DNA of 15,988 bases. Source: Bacillota bacterium. Its GTDB lineage: Bacteria > Bacillota > Bacilli > Paenibacillales > NBRC-103111. Location: NCBI GenBank assembly GCA_023393235.1, contig JAEWMH010000030.1, forward strand, positions 1 through 15,988, read 5' to 3'. Positions 11,800 through 15,988 of the stretch are shown here, in pieces (position 1 is the stretch's first letter; the number at the start of each line of letters is the position of its first letter). A program made the position numbers and the translations under genes. The notes below the pieces were generated by a model. It was not told the origin of the DNA, did no database searches, and was given only the letters and a program-made list of their open reading frames with translations.

Positions 11800-13083
11800 A
11801 TGTCAGGCAAACTGTCGGAAGAAAAGGTATTTAAGGACCCGGTACATAATTACATCTACGTCCAGGATGAAACCATATGGGAGCTGATTAATTCAGCCGA
11901 GTTTCAAAGGCTTCGGAGGATCAGGCAGTTGGGCACGTCTTATCTGACCTTCCATGGGGCGGAGCATAGCCGGTTCTCCCATTCTCTCGGTGTGTATGAA
12001 ATAACCCGGCGGATTATATCGCAATTCGAAAAAAGCGGATTTCCCGATTGGCCGCGGGAGGAACGGTTATTATGCCTGTGTGCGGCGCTGCTGCATGATT
12101 TAGGGCACGGTCCCTTTTCCCATTCTATCGAAAGGGCCTTTGACAGTGATCACGAGGAGTGGACCTGCCGGATTGTTCTGGGGGATACCCAGGTAAACCG
12201 GATTCTGCGCAACGCTGACCCGGAGCTGCCTGAGAAGATTGCCGCTGTTATCCGGAAAACCTACGAGAAAAAAATTGTGGTGAGCCTGATCTCCAGCCAG
12301 ATGGACGCCGACCGGATGGATTATCTGCTGCGGGATGCGTATTATACCGGTGTGGATTACGGCACCTTCGATCTGGAGCGGATTCTGCGGATGGTCCGCC
12401 CCCATAAGGGACATATTGTGGTGAAGGAAAGCGGCATGCATGCAGTGGAAGATTACCTGATGTCCCGCTATCAGATGTATTGGCAGGTGTACTTTCACCC
12501 TGTCACCCGTAGCGGAGAAATTCTGCTATCCAAAATATTCGACCGGGCCCGGGTATTATATGGGGGTGGGCATTCTTTCTCCTTCCTGAACGATACACTG
12601 CGCCGGTTGTTCGACCATTCGATGACGGTCGGCGATTATCTGCACCTGGATGAAGCGCTGATGCAGGTTGCCTTTATGCAGTGGACCAAGGATACTGATC
12701 CGGTGCTGGCTGATTTATGCGGCCGTTTCCTGGATCGGCGGCTTCTGAAATATGTGCCACTGGAAGAAGGCGAAATCCCCCTCACCCATGGAGTGAAGGA
12801 CTGCCTATTGAAGGTGGGCCTCGATCCGGATTATTATATGTATCTCGATTTTCCGGCGGATCTTCCGTATGATGTATATAAACCCGGCGAGGTGGAGGAG
12901 AAGCTGCCGATTCTGCTGCTGGATGCCCGGGACCACCTATTCGAAATCTCCAGCCGCTCGGAAATTGTCCGCTCCATCAGCGGCATCCGCCAGGGACAGC
13001 ATCACATTTATTTCCCGGAGGAGCTGCTGGCGGCAGAATCCATGCCCGACGAGCTGTGGCAGCTGCTGCAGAAGCGTTCGTAG
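11800..13083 (+). CDS. YwfO-like HD-domain phosphohydrolase (SAMHD1/dNTPase-related)
   Basis: This 427-residue protein matches B. subtilis YwfO in length and start (EEKVFKDPVHNYIYV, LRRIRQLGTSYLTFHGAEHSRF). The metal and catalytic residues of the HD superfamily are present: H56 in HSRFSHS, H99-D100 in LLHDLGHGPFSHS, and D171 in MDADRMDYLLRD. The closest characterised relatives, such as Enterococcus EF1143, hydrolyse dNTPs; whether this one does is inferred. ATG 11800 follows AAGGGG at 11785-11790. The frame is open to 11698 but that extension is not family-like and covers the Spo0A-box pair. The gene occupies the place of metS between abrB and tatD. With 54 nt to tatD and no terminator, the two are probably co-transcribed. 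Confidence 0.9.
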   Translation: MSGKLSEEKVFKDPVHNYIYVQDETIWELINSAEFQRLRRIRQLGTSYLTFHGAEHSRFSHSLGVYEITRRIISQFEKSGFPDWPREERLLCLCAALLHDLGHGPFSHSIERAFDSDHEEWTCRIVLGDTQVNRILRNADPELPEKIAAVIRKTYEKKIVVSLISSQMDADRMDYLLRDAYYTGVDYGTFDLERILRMVRPHKGHIVVKESGMHAVEDYLMSRYQMYWQVYFHPVTRSGEILLSKIFDRARVLYGGGHSFSFLNDTLRRLFDHSMTVGDYLHLDEALMQVAFMQWTKDTDPVLADLCGRFLDRRLLKYVPLEEGEIPLTHGVKDCLLKVGLDPDYYMYLDFPADLPYDVYKPGEVEEKLPILLLDARDHLFEISSRSEIVRSISGIRQGQHHIYFPEELLAAESMPDELWQLLQKRS

Positions 13084-13137
13084 CAGCTTCGCCCATTTAA
13101 AACGTCAAGAAAGCAATCGCAGAAAAGAGGTACAAGC

Positions 13138-13905
13138 ATGTTTACCGACACACACACCCATATGGACAGTCCGTCCTTTCAGGAAGACCGGCATGAGGCG
13201 CTGATGCGGGCATATGAAGCCGGCGTCACCCGGATTGTAAATGTGGGCTTTAACCGCGAAACCATTCCAACAACTCTGGAGCTGTCCCGGAAGTATGATT
13301 TTGTCTATGCTGTGCTGGGCTGGCACCCTCAGGATGCCAAGGATATGACTCCGGAGGACCTCGAGGAGCTGGAGGAGCTGCTGAAGCTTCCCAAGGTGGT
13401 GGCCCTGGGCGAAATCGGCCTGGATTATTACTGGGACACCTCCCCAAAGGATGTGCAGGCCCGGGTATTCCGGGAGCAGATCCGGCTGGCCAAGAAGCTG
13501 GGCAAGCCCATTGTGATCCATAACCGGGATGCCCATCAGGATATTCTGGAGATTCTGAAGGAGGAAAAGGCGGCAGAGGTAGGAGGCATCATGCACTGCT
13601 TCTCCGGCAGCTGGGAAACGGCCAAAATCTGCCTGGACATGAACTTCCATATTTCCTTCGGAGGGCCGGTTTCCTTCAAGAATGCCAAGCAGCCCAAAGA
13701 GGTGCTGGCCCGGGTCCCTCTGGACCGTTTGCTCCTGGAAACGGACGCCCCTTATCTGACCCCACACCCCTTCCGCGGGAAGCGGAATGAAACCGGATAT
13801 GTGCGCTATGTGGCGGAGGCAGCAGCCGAAATCCGCGGGATGTCCGTGGAGGAAATCGGCCGGATCACTACCGAAAATGCGGTTAAGCTGCTGGGCCTGA
13901 AATGA
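13138..13905 (+). CDS. yabD: TatD-family metal-dependent DNase (YabD)
   Basis: This 255-residue TIM-barrel hydrolase has every metal-binding residue of the TatD family: H6 and H8 in TDTHTH, E92 in GEIGLDYYW, H128 in VIHNRD, H153 in MHCFSG and D203 in LLETDAPYLTP. TatD proteins are 3'-5' exonucleases/DNases linked to repair and also reported to act as D-aminoacyl-tRNA deacylases in B. subtilis. An AGAGGT ribosome site precedes ATG 13138. In B. subtilis yabD follows metS; here it follows the HD-domain gene. Convergent ecsAB lies downstream. Confidence 0.94.
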   Translation: MFTDTHTHMDSPSFQEDRHEALMRAYEAGVTRIVNVGFNRETIPTTLELSRKYDFVYAVLGWHPQDAKDMTPEDLEELEELLKLPKVVALGEIGLDYYWDTSPKDVQARVFREQIRLAKKLGKPIVIHNRDAHQDILEILKEEKAAEVGGIMHCFSGSWETAKICLDMNFHISFGGPVSFKNAKQPKEVLARVPLDRLLLETDAPYLTPHPFRGKRNETGYVRYVAEAAAEIRGMSVEEIGRITTENAVKLLGLK

Positions 13906-13988
13906 CCGTTTATAAGCATACATTATAATAGAAGAAACCGGTTGGGAGCAGGTCTTAAATGGGCTTGGAAACCCGCTGAATACAAGGC

Positions 13989-14003
13989 TTTTTCGTCGAA
14001 AAA
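13989..14003. repeat. 15-bp inverted repeat in the tatD-ecsB gap
   Basis: TTTTTCG and CGAAAAA flank a single T. It sits in the 216-base gap between tatD and ecsB (13906-14121), where I see no gene. The gap also has TATAAT at 13924-13929 with a weak ATGACC 16 bp upstream, and CCGTTTATA twice (13907-13915 and 14047-14055). A small RNA is conceivable but not supported by a clear end signal of its own. Confidence 0.35.
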
Positions 14004-14102
14004 CGAGGGGGCCGCCGGGGAGCAGGATTTCCCGTTGGTTCCAGTCCGTTTATACCGTGAAAAACGGCATAAATTGTCTGCTGCACGCGATCCTATCAAA
14101 CC

Positions 14103-14139
14103 AAAAAACATGCCGGAGGACTTAGTCCCCGGCATGTTT
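14103..14139 (-). terminator. Terminator of ecsAB, probably bidirectional
   Basis: AAACATGCCGG (14106-14116) pairs perfectly with CCGGCATGTTT (14129-14139), an 11-bp stem. On the minus strand TTTTTT follows, ending ecsB, whose stop codon is inside the loop. On the plus strand a weaker T-rich tail follows and could serve tatD, which otherwise has no terminator. Confidence 0.85.
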
Positions 14140-15345
14140 GATTTTCCGGGGAAGCGACACCCGTGTGAAGTAAAGAATATACAGAAAACCTGCCGCTATA
14201 GCAGCCAAGGCTTCCAGCCTGCCGCTGCCGTGAAAGCCGATCAGCGTGGCTCCGATTGCTGTGTTGGATAACAGCAGCGCGGCTTCGCAGATACGGGACA
14301 CTGCCTTGACCCTGCGTTCCGCCTTCAGCGGATACAGCTCCAGCCAGAAGCTGTACCGGTGGCTTTGGGCCAACGAGGACACGGTAGCGCAATTCATTAC
14401 CAGAACAACACCGTAAATCAGCAGAACCGCCGCCGTATGATTCACGGCAAGAAACAACAGGACGGCAATTACAGAGGTGCGCACCAGTATGGCATAATAT
14501 TCCGAACGGATAAAGGTCTTGGCATACAGATACCGGTGGGTGTCCTCCTGCCGGAAGGGAATCCTTGAGGTAATCCCGCCGAGAAAACGTCTTGCCGCCG
14601 GTTTGGTTTTTAACTTCGGCACATCGGCAAACCAGCTGTAGAAGGTGTAGTGCCGCTTGAGGCTGATTTCCTCCCGGCGGATCAGATGCTCCCAGGCCAC
14701 TCTGTGCTTGGGGAACGGCAGCACCACCAGGCTTTGCACTACCGCCGCCAACAGGAGAAGCAACCACGCTTTTGCCGGACTTTCCGTCAGCAGGGCGAAG
14801 GGCAGGACCACCGCGGCCACCCAGCGGACAAGTGTTTCGGCGCCGCTGTTCAGCCGGTAAACCAGCCGGTCCCCCCGGAAGCGGCCCAACACCGCCAGCA
14901 GCTTGGCGGCCACCAGATACAAGGCGGCATGTACAAAGGGAAGAGCAGCCTCATCCGCACAAGCCAGGTACAGCGGCCAGACCAGGAGCAGCAGCAAGAG
15001 GGTAACCACCGTCTGGAACGCGAAGCTGTAGACAATCGAGCTGGTCCACCAGCTGCGGAGTCTCGCTTCAGCCGGGGCCAGGAATACCATATCCGCCTGC
15101 TTCATGAAGGTGCGGATTCCGGTCATTCCCAGGGGCAAGGCCAGCAGGGGCGTGGTAAACCTCCAATATGGAAACGCCTCCGGCAGGCTCTGCAGAAACT
15201 TGCCGTAATAATAAGCACCTATTATAAAGAACATCAATAAAAATCCGGCGAAGCCGCTGCGGGCGGCATAGCTGATATAGATGAAGCTCTCTTTCCAGAA
15301 AGCCGCCGCCCTTTTGCGCCACAGATCCGCGAAATCCTTCCTCAT
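14122..15345 (-). CDS. ecsB: EcsB, ABC transporter membrane subunit
   Basis: This 407-residue multispanning membrane protein has the length of B. subtilis EcsB (408) and an EcsB-like N-terminus: RRKDF-type cytoplasmic start, first membrane helix around residues 32-50, the TGIRTFMKQADMVFLAPAE stretch, then further helices around 108-145, 175-212, 290-320 and 350-395. EcsAB is a heterodimeric ABC system of unknown substrate that affects exoprotein secretion, competence, sporulation and the intramembrane protease RasP in B. subtilis. Its ATG overlaps the TGA of ecsA (ATGA). The stop codon lies inside the loop of the terminator hairpin. The assignment rests mostly on the convincing EcsA next to it. 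Confidence 0.88.
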   Translation of the reverse strand: MRKDFADLWRKRAAAFWKESFIYISYAARSGFAGFLLMFFIIGAYYYGKFLQSLPEAFPYWRFTTPLLALPLGMTGIRTFMKQADMVFLAPAEARLRSWWTSSIVYSFAFQTVVTLLLLLLVWPLYLACADEAALPFVHAALYLVAAKLLAVLGRFRGDRLVYRLNSGAETLVRWVAAVVLPFALLTESPAKAWLLLLLAAVVQSLVVLPFPKHRVAWEHLIRREEISLKRHYTFYSWFADVPKLKTKPAARRFLGGITSRIPFRQEDTHRYLYAKTFIRSEYYAILVRTSVIAVLLFLAVNHTAAVLLIYGVVLVMNCATVSSLAQSHRYSFWLELYPLKAERRVKAVSRICEAALLLSNTAIGATLIGFHGSGRLEALAAIAAGFLYILYFTRVSLPRKIKHAGD

Positions 15346-15988
15346 CCGACGGCGCCTCCCGACGCGGCCAGCACACAGAAGGCATCATCCAGACTGCTGC
15401 CTGCCGGCAGCCCCGCTGCCGCCAAAACTTCCGGCAGTGTTCCTTTAGCGACGATGCACCCTTGGTGGAGAACAACGAACTTGTCGCAGTAGCGCTCAAT
15501 GGTGGACAGGATGTGAGAGCTAATCAGGAAGCTGGCGCCCTTCTGCCGCATTTCCACCATCAGCTCCAGGAGGGAGCGGATGCCAAGGGGGTCCAGGCCC
15601 AGAAACGGCTCATCAATAATATAGAGGGGCGGCTCCGTCAGGAAGGCGTTCATGATCATCACCTTCTGCTTCATCCCTTTGGACAGATGCGCGGAGAAGC
15701 TGTCCTTTTTGCCCGTCATATGGAAGGTGTCCAGCAGATTGGCGGACCGCTGCGCATACAAGGGGCGCTCCAGCCCATAAGCTCTGGCCGTCAGCTCCAA
15801 ATGTTCGCTGATGGTCAGCTCCTCATACAGCTCCGGGGACTCGGGCACATAAGCAAAGGAGGAGCGGTATTCCAACGGAGCCTCGGCCAGGGTGCGCCCG
15901 CGGACCCGGATTTCTCCCTTCTGGGGCTGGAGCAGCCCGAGAATATGCTTAATCGTGGTGCTTTTGCCGGCGCCGTTCAGTCCGATCA
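15342..15988 (-). CDS. ecsA: EcsA, ABC transporter ATP-binding subunit (5' end outside the window)
   Basis: The minus-strand frame is open to the window edge, so the N-terminus is missing; about 214 codons are visible. Reading inward from the edge: Walker A GLNGAGKST, then FAYVPESPELYEELTISEHLELTA (Q-loop region), the ABC signature as HLSKGMKQK, Walker B YIIDEPFLGLDP and the switch histidine in SSHIL. The VPESPELYEELT and SKGMKQKVMIM stretches are almost those of B. subtilis EcsA (247 residues). It energises EcsB, with which it overlaps by four bases. An internal TTG at 15875 is not the start, because Walker A lies upstream of it. Confidence 0.94.
   Translation of the reverse strand, partial: IGLNGAGKSTTIKHILGLLQPQKGEIRVRGRTLAEAPLEYRSSFAYVPESPELYEELTISEHLELTARAYGLERPLYAQRSANLLDTFHMTGKKDSFSAHLSKGMKQKVMIMNAFLTEPPLYIIDEPFLGLDPLGIRSLLELMVEMRQKGASFLISSHILSTIERYCDKFVVLHQGCIVAKGTLPEVLAAAGLPAGSSLDDAFCVLAASGGAVG

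Noticed and set aside
13942..14100. Known structured RNA (riboswitch, T-box, 6S) in the tatD-ecsB gap
   Set aside because: I could not find the conserved core bases of any class I know, and the neighbouring genes do not suggest a ligand.
13942..14271. 109-codon plus-strand ORF after tatD
   Set aside because: It crosses the terminator hairpin and enters the 3' end of ecsB on the opposite strand, with no family resemblance.

Overview
The window looks like an origin-proximal stretch of a spore-forming Firmicute chromosome, most likely Paenibacillus or a close relative. The evidence is gene order: the run gin (csfB), yaaO, tmk, yaaQ (darA), yaaR, holB, yaaT (ricT), yabA, yabB, yabC (rsmI), abrB, tatD follows the Bacillus subtilis order near rrnA. 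Moderately high GC and frequent TTG/GTG starts preceded by GAGGTG- or GGAGG-type ribosome binding sites also fit.

Layout. Bases 1-72 are the 3' end of a 5S rRNA gene and its terminator. Bases 73-548 carry no convincing gene but hold five copies of a ~24-bp repeat, four of them in a nested inverted arrangement. Bases 549-2719 form a minus-strand regulatory unit: a BlaI/MecI-type repressor, an M56 (BlaR1-like) membrane metalloprotease without a sensor domain, and a membrane-anchored YceI-like protein. Near-identical dyads lie in front of the repressor and in front of yceI, so the three genes probably form one regulon. A small unrecognised membrane protein follows (2788-3315, minus). This ~3-kb block sits between the rRNA operon and gin, a junction that is direct in B. 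subtilis.

Bases 3497-11070 are the conserved plus-strand cluster: an anti-sigma-G factor (gin), a PLP decarboxylase (yaaO), thymidylate kinase, the c-di-AMP receptor DarA, YaaR, DNA polymerase III delta', RicT, the replication regulator YabA, a tRNA methyltransferase and the 16S rRNA methyltransferase RsmI. abrB follows on the minus strand. It has a good sigma-A promoter and a tandem pair of Spo0A boxes just downstream of it. The slot that holds metS in B. subtilis is occupied here by a YwfO-like HD phosphohydrolase, whose leader carries a second tandem Spo0A-box pair. tatD follows, then a convergent ecsAB ABC-transporter operon on the minus strand; ecsA runs off the right edge.

Most of the window is conserved housekeeping DNA with a sporulation/stationary-phase theme (gin, ricT, abrB, Spo0A boxes). 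I see no defence system, phage, transposon or CRISPR array. The points most worth following up are the shared BlaI-type operator, the second Spo0A-box pair in front of the HD gene, and the nested repeat cluster.
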